Under the pieces are notes generated by a model, which saw only the letters and a program-made list of their open reading frames with translations, was not told the origin of the DNA and ran no database searches. From Eutreptiella sp. 'Long Island Sound 2002' (lineage: Eukaryota > Euglenozoa > Euglenophyceae > Eutreptiales > Eutreptiaceae): 64,000 nucleotides of DNA. Position numbers and translations under genes: made by a program. The DNA lies in assembly GCA_964036045.1 (NCBI GenBank), contig OZ038382.1, positions 109,142,578 to 109,206,577 on the forward strand. Reading direction: 5' to 3'. Below are positions 43,050 to 53,647 of this stretch, in pieces; within the stretch, counting starts at the first letter, position 1, and each line of letters starts with the position of its first letter.

Positions 43050-45263
43050 TCAGTCCCAGTCCTGGGTATCCACACCGATGTGTTCTGCCTCATCTAGGGC
43101 TTCAAAGGAGGCAACATTGTCTGCATCACAATCAATATCCCGGTCACTATCACAAGAGTGAATGGCAATGGAATCATCAGGGGCGGGGGGGGGTACTGGG
43201 AGGGGGGGGGGGGCTGGGGGGGGTACTGGGGGGGCTCTAGCTCGGGGCTTTGGGGGTGGCTTTGGGGGCAAGGTAATCCCACCAGGAGCAGCAGCGGGAG
43301 CAGCAGGCGGTGCACGGTTGGCAGCGCGGATAGAAGCATGTGCAGTACGCAATACCGCTTGCTGGGCAGCAGTGCGAGCGGGTGCATTTGTCTGTAAAAA
43401 ATCCTCAACACCCTCAGGAACCCTGGTACGCGCAACCAGATTTTGCATTGCATGCAACAGAACCACTTTTAACCGGTCTGTGGTGATTCCGGTCCTAGAC
43501 ATTGCACCGGGGAAAGTCACATCCTCAACTGCATCCAGTCTTCTCACCTCAACTTTATAGTCCGGAACGGGGACAGATATGGGTAGGCTCTGTGTATGGG
43601 CTGTCAAGATGAATTGTTTCAGATTGGCAGAGAACATTGCCACGGATCTCTCAGTCGGCACACCACGCAAAACTTTCTCTCCCGGTTGGACAGGGGGAAG
43701 TGTCAGAAACAAATCAGACGACTGCTGGACACTGGTACAGGCAGTGTTGCGGCGACAGTGGGCTGAGAACCGACTCAGAAGAGCCTCACCCAGCTCCTCA
43801 GAGTGGATACACCCTAGGGAGGCGGAATGCCACTGACTCCAAAACAAAAGAGCAACAGCAGTGGTTTTCACATACTCCGTGGCTAGTTGCTCCTCGGGCT
43901 TTAGGATGTTCACCATGAGCAGTAGGGACATCTCAAGTGCCTGCTTAGCAACAATCCCGGAACCTGCCCCCCGGCCCTCCCAGTTGCACTCACGAACCAA
44001 AGTCCCAATGCTGAAAGCAGCTGGACAGTATGTGTACAGCAAAGCCTTAAGGGCTAATAACATACGCAAACCCTTGCGTTGAATGGGTGTCAAGTCCCGC
44101 TGGCTACTGAGCAGGGCAGTTACGCGCTCATCTAGTCTGCCTCTATTGGACGATGTGGCTAGCATGAGTCCAAGCAACGTCTTCTCCGTATGGATGACCT
44201 TGACCTTGCGAGGGAAGATAGACCCAACCTGAAGGCTATTCCCCTGCTCCAAAAACTTAATGAACGGCAGGAACGCCCGGTACATCAATTCAACGCAGTA
44301 CTTTTAGCTATGCCATACTCCGTACACCAAAGGAAAACCCAACAGTAGTTGTGGTACATTCCACGGAACATAAGCGGCACCATAACACAGCTTAAGTAGG
44401 GCAAAGTGTATTTTCATGTCCACAAGCAGTGGAACACAGTGTCTGGTGCGGTGTTCCACACATGACAAATCAACCACGAGTTGCAAAAGCTCTTTGTGTG
44501 TGCCGGAGCGGAGCTCAGACAAGAAAAAGTGTCTCCAGTTGAGGGAACGAACATTTTTTCTGGCAATATCTAAAGGAGCACGAACCCAAACTCTCTGAAT
44601 ACCTTAGTTGGCAACATCAATACGATCAAACAATGCTCTATGTGAGCGATAGATGTCATCTGCAACCTTTGGTACCCTGGCCTCAATTTCGGCAAGCTCC
44701 GGCAGACCCGGGTATGCACGTAGGGCAGTAGTGTGCAAAACAGCAACAGCTGTACAGTTTAGGGTTAAGTCGGGTGAATGGGGATCAGCTCCCGGCCTGT
44801 AACGCCTCAGGTTATCAAACCATATACAAACTTGCCTACGGTGCATGGTGTTCCACAAGTTGTGTGCTGCTAGTCCAGCACGATGGTGAATGAACTCCTA
44901 TTTGGTGTTACACTGACCAAGGACTCCTACCTTACGGCGTTGGCGGCAGGACATAATACCCCAGTTGTAACCAGACCCACAGTTAGAGTACGTGAGGGCC
45001 ATACGACGCAGCAGACAGTATAGGGCATGGAACTGTGACAAAAATGTCATCTACCATCGTGGGGGCTTCTTCTCAGTGGCAGCAGCCTTCAACTGTGTCA
45101 TGGAGTGCCGGCTCCTGCGATTCTTCCGCAACATGAGGCGGAATTGCAAAAGCTTTTGCAGAGTCCCACCACGTAATGCATTTCGCAACAGCCCTTTGGC
45201 TATAGTAGCAAAAGCACCAGTAACTGCAGCATGTACAACATTGACAGAAATAGCACAAGACAT
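43050..45263 (-). pseudogene. Element A protein 1: homologue of the N-terminal half of the B protein, four in-frame stops
   Basis: One frame of 738 codons from MSCAISVNVV to a TGA at 43050. It holds, in order, VCIWFDNLRR, LNCTAVAVLHT, APLDIARKN, VPLLVDMKIHFALL, LVYGVWHS, VKVIHTEKTLLGLMLA and LVRECNWEGRGAGSG, each with a direct counterpart in B. It is interrupted by TAG near 45051, TAG near 44897, TAA near 44604 and TAA near 44304, but by no frameshift. After the homologous part it adds a long region ending in a Pro-rich block and an acidic tail (ALDEAEHIGVDTQDWD). Poly-C runs (plus-strand G runs) at about 43187-43230 encode the Pro block. Three A palindromes follow at 42798-42955, between this and the next coding stretch. 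Confidence 0.8.
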
Positions 45264-45333
45264 TAATGCTGCGACAAGAAAACAGTTATGTAGGAGTGTA
45301 AGGTGTAATACTCATGAACAATGACAATTGCAA

Positions 45334-45634
45334 GCTGGCCCAAATTTCGGCCAGGTGTGTTCGAAGGGGAAATAATTGCTGAAATGTTCAAAAATAGGAA
45401 AAGCTGGCCGAAATTTCGGCCAGACCGACCAAAAACCGGAATAGAAGTGCTTGAATAGTGAACAGACCAAAAAGCTGGCCGAAATTTCGGCCAGCCCTAA
45501 GAAAATGAAAATAACTATGCCTATTCACTAGGAAACCAAAAAGCTGGCCGAAATTTCGGCCAGAAGGGCCAAAAACTGCATATACACATAGTTGTTTGCA
45601 ATGTTACCCAAAAGCTGGCCTCATTTTCGGCCAG
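45334..45634. repeat. Element A palindromes, right subterminal cluster (5 copies)
   Basis: Copies at about 45334-45353, 45404-45423, 45475-45494, 45544-45563 and 45615-45634, spaced about 70 bp, between the right TIR and the first codon of protein 1. Three are perfect CTGGCCGAAATTTCGGCCAG. Even spacing upstream of the gene suggests promoter or transpososome binding sites. Confidence 0.9.
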
Positions 45635-45815
45635 CTTCAGAAAAACGTCAAATACAACGCAGTAGAAGAAGTGGATACACAAGGCTAACACTTCAACACG
45701 TATTTCAACGGGTGTCACACAACTCTACCAACAACTTTGGTCACATATGTCAAATAGCATACGCAAAGTAGAAATGTAGAATATTGTCACATCGCGCGTA
45801 TATGGGGTCCTAGAG

Positions 45816-45844
45816 GGTGGGCAACTTGTGACGCCTAAGCACAA
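45816..45844 (-). repeat. Element A right TIR (45816-45839) and right TSD (45840-45844)
   Basis: Reverse complement of the left TIR, then CACAA. The inverted repeat stops cleanly after 24 bp; subterminal sequence differs between ends apart from the shared palindromes. Confidence 0.95.
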
Positions 45845-46760
45845 AGGTGCCCAACGCAATCCATGGTGTTCAAACAAAACACATTCCCCCCGTACCCCCC
45901 CCATACACATCCTCAGGCCTAAAATTGTCCCTTTCAAAGGTTTTGGGGAACTTGTATCGGCTAGTATGGGGCAACTAAGGCTCAAAATGGCCTTAAACCA
46001 GTTGTTTCGGCACCCCACATGGTCTAGGAACAATTTTGGAAAAAATTGTTGTTGACCACTTTTGGGCCTACAAGTGACCCCCGTAACCCTACCCTAGCAC
46101 GTGCGCCATGCACGTTGGTGGTGCCAATGGGGCATTGAATGGTGTTGACAGCATGGACTTACGTTTCAAGTGATCCACTTCATACTAATACCACCACAAG
46201 TGTGCCCCACGGAGCCCTAGGCTATCAAACACACCAAAGGAAGGTGTGACCTGAAAAAGGTATGCAAAAAAGGTGCGTTTCAATGCTGATTTCGCGTTAT
46301 TTTGGACCCAAAAAGAGCTTGTTCAGGCCACTACTTGGGTTTGTTCATCATCTAGGTAGGTTTCAATGCAAACGGACCCCAACATGGACATGCTAGGCAC
46401 CCAAACTGCCCCATAAAATGGCAGTTTTTGGCCACTTTTGACAGATTTGAAACCTAGGTATGCCACTTGCAAAACCTATTCTCGGCTGCCAGCGTTGGGT
46501 TTCCTCCTCAAAATCTATGTGATTGTCCCTCACACCTATAGGTATCATTCACCAAAATTTGGCCAAATCTGAAGCACCACGACCAAGTTGTGATTGTTGC
46601 CCAGTTTGCACGTGCTTGCTGCTGCTGCTACTGCTGCTGTTGCTGCTGCTTGCTTGCTTGCTAACGTGGTAGGTAAACCTAGACGTTAAAAAGGGTTATA
46701 AAACCAACAATGGTTATACCACCTCGGTGACCCTATCCTGAACCGTAGCCTAGGTGATGG
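45845..46760. repeat. Family R repeat, right flank of element A
   Basis: AATGGCCTTAAACCAG near 45991, CCGTAACCCTACCCTAGCA near 46080 and CTCGGCTGCCAGCGTTGGG near 46482 match other R copies. A CTG-rich microsatellite interrupts it at about 46618-46665. No gene seen. Confidence 0.65.
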
Positions 46761-46789
46761 GCGATCCCCAGGCACCAACGGTCCCCAGG

Positions 46790-46835
46790 AAAATTTTGGC
46801 TCGCTGCGGCATGCTGCGGCATGCTTCAAGCTGTT
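46790..46835. repeat. GCTGCGGCAT decamer repeat block
   Basis: TTTTGGCTCGCTGCGGCATG followed by another GCTGCGGCATGC. A near-identical 35-bp block is at 47580-47617, and a third with four decamers is at 47648-47683. The overlapping GCATGC is palindromic. Role unknown. Confidence 0.75.
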
Positions 46836-46963
46836 GGTTACGGGTACCACCATTTTCCAAAAGCGGCACAGGTTTCAAAAACAGACCAAAACACAGTGAA
46901 TCACATGCCCTAACCCCCTGCAAATGTCAACACTGCTGAATCAACTCATAACTGGGCGTGTTT

Positions 46964-47440
46964 CTACTGCTCCTCCTCAGATTTTCGTTTCTTGTCCATT
47001 TTATTGACATACATGATTGCCAAATGGCGCAACGTCTCATTGCTCATATTGCCACGTTCATGTGTCAGGATGTGTCCCAACAAACTGAAAGCCCTCTCCA
47101 CATGACATGCGGAGCGAGGCCTACGGACAAAAAAACAGATGGCCCCTTTTGTAGATAACCAAACAGCACAGAGATTGCAATTTAGTTTCCCATTTTGTGA
47201 CTCACCTTGGCTGTCAGTCAGGCTGAGGTGGTCTCCAATACCTTCCCCAATGGCCCACTGCAAACAATCTGCTGTACTCCTGGTTGTCTCCTTGTTCCTT
47301 GAGGATTTCTGAGACTCCTGGGACTCCTGTGATGCTTCGGTAGTTTGAGTATCCTCAGGACTTGAAATGTCAAAACAACACCAAAACAGCGAAGATCTGT
47401 GCAACAATAGAGAGGAACTGACCGGCCAAAAATTGCCCTT
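46964..47440 (-). pseudogene. hAT transposase C-terminal fragment (dimerisation domain)
   Basis: Ends with SACHVERAFSLLGHILTHER, then NMSNETLRHLAIMYVNK and a basic tail (KMDKKRKSEEEQ, TAG/TAA beyond). This is the ER-FS--G conserved core of the hAT-family dimerisation region. Upstream in the same frame is a Ser/Gln/Glu-rich stretch, and a possible intron (GTGAGT near 47206 to a pyrimidine-rich TAG near 47128) whose phases do not match. The catalytic part is absent from the window, so this is a remnant or the last exon of a domesticated gene. Confidence 0.7.
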
Positions 47441-47515
47441 TCCGGGAATGGAACCCAGGACCCTCCAAACTGGGACCTGGTACATAGACCACTGAGCTAC
47501 CACTCAGTTCTGAAA
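47435..47515 (-). other. tRNA-like module (box A and box B)
   Basis: Minus strand GGTAGCTCAGTGG, then CTGGGTTCCATTCCCGG, which forms a good T-arm (5-bp stem, 7-base loop). The anticodon arm does not pair well, so a tRNA pseudogene or SINE head rather than a working tRNA. Confidence 0.45.
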
Positions 47516-47742
47516 CATCTGTGCAACAAAGGGTTCACAGTTTTGACATGTTATGAAAAAAAAAAGTCCGCCATGTGAAAATTTTGGCTCGCTGCGGCAT
47601 GCTGCGGCATGCTTCAAAACCACCACCAACAGCTCCCAGAATCTGGCGCTGCGGCATGCTGCGGCATGCTGCGGCATGCTGCTGCCGTTTGTGCCTGGCG
47701 ATCCCCAAGGGCGGTCCTTAACAAAAAAAAGGGGGGAGACTC

Positions 47743-48460
47743 CTAAAGGACCCCCCTGCCTTCAATGCACATGTCTACAGCTTCTGTGGAGAGAAATTGT
47801 GGTCCAGTGGGCATTGAGGACAACGATGTCCGAACCGATGTTGTGAGGGCGGCAGTTTGCAGACTATCTGCAGGGGATTTGGACCTGCAGGTGTTTGAGG
47901 TGCCAGCCCACAAACCATGAGTATGGGGCAAGGCATGGGGCACGAGCACATGCACTGCTGGTTGCACTGCACGCACGGTGCATGAAGCATCGCGCCGGGG
48001 TGTCAAATGTGTCGGACGCGTCATGACCATGTAATGGCCGGCCCTGAGACCCACAAACACGTGTCTCTGCTGCCAGAGACTCCAGAGCAGCCCTCTGAGC
48101 ATTGCAAGAAGGCATTGCTTGCACAGTGCATGCATGGATGCGGCGCCAATGATGGACACCGACACGATGCTAATCTATTGCTGAGTGCCTGAAACAGCAT
48201 GCGCAGCTGCACTCAACGAGTGCGGCATGTGAAAGATAAGCAAGCTGCTCCCGCGCATTTTCTTGCACGGGGCTTCAAAACAACAACCTGGTGAGACATT
48301 CATGCAAGCACATGCGCGTACACACACACACACACACACACAGCATTGGGGGCACAAACGATCCCCACACATCCTTACCGTCTGGAATCTCTCCAGTATG
48401 CTTCAGCCACAACATATACTGCAAAGAAAATCTACTATCACTCAATACACCGGGGCCAGT
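47743..48460 (-). CDS. Hypothetical gene fragment with a candidate 40-nt exon
   Basis: A 140-codon frame (47743-48165) rich in His, Thr and Arg, no domain recognised. Upstream on the same strand, near 48385-48425, a pyrimidine-rich acceptor TTTTCTTTGCAG and a donor G|GTAAGG bracket 40 nt that read YMLWLKHTGEIPD. A (CA)n run lies at 48322-48341. Weak; host origin possible. Confidence 0.25.
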
Positions 48461-48465
48461 GGTGG

Positions 48466-50395
48466 GCACAGAAGGAAGGGGTGCACAACCAAAGAGAAGA
48501 GTCGTCTTGTATCATGTCACACCCCATCGCACATGCGTACAGGGTGCAACCCAGGAACAGACGGGCATCCTGCGGCTCACTGCTGCTGCGACTGCAAACC
48601 ACCTTGGTTACCACCGTCAAACACTGCAACCTCCAACTCCAATAACCATCCGTTATGCAGTTTGCAGGCGTTCAATGACCAGAAGTTAGAAAAAATAAAG
48701 ACTGCCCAGCAGCGCCCTTGTTGAGGTTAAAATCAGTGAAGCCGCTTGCCAATCCCGCCAACACCAGAAAGCCTCCCATATGCCGTCAGCGCGTTGCATA
48801 CTGCACCACTGCTTACGGGACCACTCTCTAGTGAAACCCTGCAATGGGCTGTTCATCACTCAGCAGAGCGCCTAACCACCGTGTCTAAAGCCCAGCACGG
48901 GGTTCTTTCACCGAAAAAAGAGGGACCAAATTTTCTCCATCGGTGGAAAACCAACTGCTGTCACTCAACTGCCAAACGCATCCGCGAAGGGTCAACCACC
49001 GTCGGTTACTCACAAACGCGGCGTTCTTTCGCAGATTAACAGGAAGACGTGGATTCCGAAAGGAACGCCCAGAGGCCCAACCAAAGCATGTCTGGATACA
49101 GGGCAGGCCACGGATTGCCGAGGTGGGGGGCTCGTGCTCTTGTCACCCACAACCTGTGAGACCCCCCCACATAAATGGTGTTAGCCACCCATTCCTACGT
49201 GAGAGCACAAACAGCGAGGGGTCGCCTTTTCGCTGCACTGAAGGGGCATTCCTGTATACTCAATCAACCCAATTTGACGCGACATGCACTGCTGCACTGC
49301 AGACATCGGTTATCATTGCTCTTGTTGCCGCAGGCGGTGGTCCAGGGGGCTCCACAGTCTACAACCTGGATGCCAAGCACATTACTGCCCGAACGAGGGG
49401 TGGGGGTTGTGTATGGTTGTGGCTCAGGGGTCGGGAGGAACCGGGGGATGGGTGGAAGGGGATCAAGCAGGCGAAGGGGGCGGGGGGATGTGACTCTTGG
49501 TCACTGGGCCAAGGGAGCCGTGGTGTTTGCAGGTCCCAAGTCTGTCTCCCGTATTCTCACCTGGGAGATGGGGCTGTCTGGGGACTGTTGTGTTAAGGGA
49601 CACACCGGAGGCAGACCGGTGTCGACCGTCCCCCACTCACCCCGCAAGCATGCACCCCGGATGGTGAATCAGGGCGTTTGTTGCTCTGGAGGGGGGGGGG
49701 GCGGGGATCAGAAAGTGCAGTACAACCAATGTCCAGTGCCATGTGGTGTGTGACCAACTTTCTTGGTCGAGGTCAATTCTGAGGGTGGGGGGCGTGGGGG
49801 ACGGGATTGGGGAAAAGTAGAAAGTGCAGCTTCTATGGGTGAGAGTGGAATGCTTTTTTTTTGGTGTGGAGGGGGGGAGGGAGGGAGGGGGGGATACACC
49901 ATGGGCAGGGTGGGTGGGGATGAATCCGCCCCAGCACATCTACCCGGTGGTTGTCACAAGGCATATGGATACATTGCGGATCGAGCAACGGACTTTGTGC
50001 GACACACTCACCTCGTCTCCCAGTCTCACAAAATGCAAGGCAGTGGTTGGTAAGGGCAGCACGTTCTTTACAGCAAGGGGAAACAACCCTCGGCCTCTGG
50101 TGCCAACAACTGGCCGCGGACTGCCGTTGCTTTACCAACAGCCACCATGGGGTAACTGTCCACCGCCATAGGTTGCTATCAACCATCGCCAATCAACCAC
50201 TAATGGACGTCATGGACGTCACTTGACCGCCAACTGAGTACTAAAATGACCCACAGCTGAAGGGAGTCATTGGAGGAAAGGTGAAAGGCGCACCAAAACC
50301 ACCCCGAACGGGACAAAAGTACTTTCGCAGTTGTACCTGAGCCGCGATTGAAATGTGAAAGGGGACCACTTGTTGTGTCTTGTAGCTGCCACCCG
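48466..50395. other. Gene-poor stretch
   Basis: Several overlapping frames in different phases, none with a recognisable domain. The longest plus frame (48943-49596) has Gly/Trp-rich, compositionally biased segments. G runs at 49688 and 49868. Confidence 0.3.
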
Positions 50396-50470
50396 GGGGG
50401 GGGGGGGGGGGGGATGAGGCAACGGATACTGGGCTCGCATACGCCCCCGTGTCACCCGGGGGGGGGTTCC
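50396..50470 (-). repeat. Isolated fragment of LINE linker between G runs
   Basis: A 19-base G run, then GATGAGGCAACGGATACTGG and the segment that reads TRGRMRAQYPLPH on the minus strand, then a second G run. It matches 4831-4870 and 12061-12100. Confidence 0.65.
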
Positions 50471-50534
50471 ATGAAGGCTGGTTGGTTACCGTGCAGCACA
50501 ACTCGTGTTCAGGGCTTTTGTCTGCTTGTTGATT

Positions 50535-50575
50535 GAGTTGTGTTTTGAGTTTTGAGTTTTGAGTTTTGAGCTTTC
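50535..50575 (+). repeat. TTTTGAG heptamer repeat
   Basis: About four to five direct copies of TTTTGAG; telomere-like in unit length but too few and interstitial. Confidence 0.6.
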
Positions 50576-50699
50576 GGGCACTGGACGCTGGGCTCGGAGC
50601 ACTGTCCCTCCCCGGCTTCCCCTTCTGTCACTCCCCGGTCGGTGTGCCTCTAGCAGCTTGGTGTCTGACCTAGGCACCGCCTCAGGCGCTTACCCACTA

Positions 50700-53210
50700 C
50701 GACGCTCCCCTGATGTATGGTTGCCCGCAGTGCCGGCGCCGCCGGGCCTTTGCTACTAGCTTGTCGCCAGCGGGACCCCCGGGGCTGACGCGGAGGCTGC
50801 CTAGCCACACGGCTGGTGCATGGAGGTTGTGCCCTACTATTGCGTTGGCGCGTGCAGTGCCGTGCTGGTGTGTTCGCGGCGCTCGCGGCAGGCCAGGGGT
50901 GGGGCCGGTGCCTCGTTGTGCCCCCCCCCCCCCCCCTGGTCGCCCTTTGCCCTACGGGGCTCCTACGGTGGGTGTGGCGGGTTGTCGCTTCCAGGTTTCC
51001 CTTGTCTTTGCACGCTGGTACGCCATTCCATGTGGTTTGTGTGTTCCGCGGTCTCAGTCCGGTGGCCCTTTTCGGTTCGCACGGCGTGTGCTTCGTGTGT
51101 TGGTGTGCGCTCGCTCTCGTGCCGCTCGCGTTCCTCCTTCTTTGTTCCGGCTGCCCCCCCCCCCCCCCCCCGCCTCTCCCCTTCGCGCGCACAGCGCGAG
51201 GTCCCCATGCAGGGCGCTGGTACACCCGTTTCATGTGGTTTGCGCCCCTCTGTGTTTCCTGTTCGGGTTCCTACTCCGTTGTTCCTGGGGGGGGGGGGGG
51301 TGTTCTGGTCCCCGTTCCGCCCTCCCTGCTGGCGTGTGGACTCAGGCGCTGGGGCGTTTGGACTCAGGCGGCGAGGCGTTTGGACGCAGGCGCCGGTTGG
51401 ACTCTCGCGTGAGGGCGTCTGGACTCAGGTGCCGGTTTGGTTCGCGCGTGGGGGCGTCTGGACACAAGCGCCGGGGCGTCTAGACACAGGCGCCGGGGAA
51501 AACACAAAAAAAAGAAAAAAAAACAGACAGCACTAAGCGAAGCACACCACGGCACAACAAGACCGGAAACAGGATACCACAACACGGCAAGGAAGCGGCC
51601 ACCCACACGTCGCCAAGGCCCAGGGCACCCGGAGCCGGAAACAAAAGAAAGCCTCAACAAAGGGGGCGCACGAAAAGAAAGCCGCAAAGCAAGGACGGAG
51701 AAGGAAGACAAGCAAGCAGGGCAAACCCAGCCCGGAGGGGGCCCCGAAAGCAATGAAGGCAACGGGAACGTCCAAAGGAAAGGTGAGGCGCACCTGCCTG
51801 CCCACCCGACCGGGCCACAACACACGCGCACACACACACGTGCACGGGACCCGGGCGTGGCGCCCGCTGACCCGCAAGGGGAGGTGCCGGCGTCCACACA
51901 AAAGAACCCCGGTGCACCGGCCGTCGCCAGGCGGACGGCACGGGAAACCGGACGCGTGCGTGAACGGGTCCACGCAACACCACCGCAGTGCACGACGCCC
52001 GAGACCGAAGCTGGAGGGACCCGCCAGGAACAACCCCATAGCGGGGCCCCAAACGGGTATGACACGGAGCAAGCCCAGAGCCCCCGCCGCGGGGGCCCAG
52101 CTGCAGGCACCATAAGCCCGGTTCTTGGCCGGCCTACACCTGCCGTGCTCAGCCGCCCAGTAAGACCGGGGGAGCGCAGCACCCGGTAGGGGAAGGCACC
52201 ACGGCGACGGGAAAGCCGACAGGAGCACCGAGAGCGCCCGGACCGGATGAGGCACGGCGCACCAAAGCGGGGCCAAGAGGCACGCCAGAGAGGCACACCG
52301 CCTGCCACAGCCACGGACATGAGCATGTGCCAAGCAACAACGGCCACTAGGTGCCGCAAACCCAGGAAGCGCACGTGGCACACCGAGCAACACGCAGGGC
52401 ACGCAAGACCACGCACAGGCACACCAACCCGCACGCCAGGTCCACTCAGGCAGCGCCCGAAAGGACGCGGCCTGGCTGAGGGGCGCCCGGCGGACCCTCT
52501 GACCAGACACCCCGACGCGAGAACCAAACCGGTGCCTGAGTCCAGACGCCCCCACGCGAGAACGCAACCGGCGCTTGAGTCCAGACGTGCGCTGTTGCCC
52601 GTCTTGCTTGTCCCGTGGTGTTGTGCGGTGCCGTGGTGCGTTTTGCCGACCCCCCCCTCCTCCTCGCTGCGGCCCTTGGTGTTGTGCGTTGCGCCGTGCC
52701 GTGTCGTGTTGTGCCCCGTTTTGCGCGTTGCGTTTGGTGTTGTGCCTTGCTGCACTGTGGTGGCGTGTGTTGTGCTCTTCTGTTCTGTGTTGTGATGCCC
52801 TGGGTTGCGCTATTTTGTTGCGTTGTGTTGCTTCGCTCCCCCCCCCCCTCGGCGGTTTCCCTTGGTGTGGGGCGGTGTCCCGTGTTCTCGTGTTGTGCCA
52901 TGTGTCGTTGTGGATTGCGTGTGGTGTTGTGTTGTGTTGTGCTGTCGTGCTTGTGTTGTGTTGTGTCGTGCGGTGTGGTGCCGTGTTGCCCTCAGTTGTG
53001 CTGTTTGTGTTGTGTTTCGCTGTTGCGCTTGCCTCCCCCCCCCCCCCCCCGCTGCGGCCATTGGTGTGGTGCAGTCCCCCGTGGGCTGTCGTGTTGTGCC
53101 GTGTTCTACTGTGCGTTGTGTGTGGCGTTGTGCCGTGTTGTGCCGGGCTGGCATGCTTGCATGCGTTGTTCGCACGGGGGCCGCCGCCAGCCAATGTGTG
53201 ACCCCAAGGT
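50700..53210. repeat. Strand-skewed low-complexity region with inverted middle
   Basis: 50.8-51.3 kb and 52.6-53.2 kb are rich in G and T on the plus strand (CGTGTTGTGCC-type words); 51.5-52.5 kb is rich in C and A. The switches coincide with a GGACTCAGGCGCC-type repeat in opposite orientations at about 51336-51505 and 52497-52592. Long frames in every phase (up to 553 codons) are a by-product of the skew and show no domain. Confidence 0.6.
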
Positions 53211-53440
53211 GTGTTCGACGGCTTGGGGGGCTGTAGGGGGGGGGGGGGGCACCCCCCTCCGAAGGGGGGGGGACCCCCCCCTTCGTTGACCCAAACCCAG
53301 CACCTTTTCCGTCAGGCCCCGTCCAAGCGCGCAAACACACAAAGCTAACAAGACGCACTATGATTGGTCATAGCTCATGATTGTTTTGCTGCACTGCAGC
53401 AATTTCAGAGCAGTACCGAATGTTGCCTTGAGTTCGCCCA
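53211..53440. other. G/C-run region, no gene
   Basis: A 14-base G run at 53235, then alternating C and G runs (CACCCCCCTCCGAAGGGGGG), a strong foldback. Confidence 0.5.
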
Positions 53441-53441
53441 A

Positions 53442-53647
53442 AGGCCTTCCCTTACCCTTGTCACAAACCACAGACATATACATAGAGAAGCGAAGGGAGG
53501 GGAGGCGCCTGAAGCATCGGAATCATCCTCCCACTCGTCGTGTGCCTTCCCTTCCCCTTGTCACAAACCACAGACATATATACAGAGAAGCAAAGGGAGG
53601 GGAGGGGCCTCAAGCATCGGAATCATCCTCCCACTCGTTGTGTGCCC
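53442..53647. repeat. Tandem duplication of about 105 bp
   Basis: Blocks at 53442-53545 and 53547-53647, each with CTTGTCACAAACCACAGACA, AAGGGAGGGGAGG and AAGCATCGGAATCATCCTCC. It covers the last codons of the minus-strand frame ending at 53610. Confidence 0.85.

Larger units (their letters stand above)
33898..45839 (-). mobile_element. Element A: DNA transposon with 24-bp TIRs and 5-bp TSD, hosting element B
   Basis: Perfect 24-bp inverted repeats begin CTTAGGCGTCACAAG at 33898-33921 and on the minus strand at 45839-45816. Outside them are direct 5-bp duplications CACAA at 33893-33897 and 45840-45844. Without the nested element B and its extra TSD copy, A is about 6.53 kb. Its genes lie on the minus strand: the N-terminal half homologue at 45263-43050, then a second coding stretch from 42678 (split by B) down to 34680. 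About 13 copies of the palindrome TGGCCGAAATTTCGGCCA lie only in its noncoding parts. Superfamily not recognised; several nonsense codons and the B insertion mean it is not autonomous now. Confidence 0.95.

Noticed and set aside
289-45263. Recurrent in-frame TAG (for example 289, 4350, 5392, 5508, 19695, 44897, 45051) suggesting UAG is a sense codon
   Set aside because: Element A also has TAA and TGA in frame, LINE E has TGA, the 289 TAG can be spliced out, and the only fully intact gene (element B) has no internal TAG. Decay explains the data better.
50713-53358. Very long frames (up to 553 codons) in the skewed region
   Set aside because: Low-complexity Cys/Val/Pro or Thr/His/Arg text on all frames; a product of base skew.
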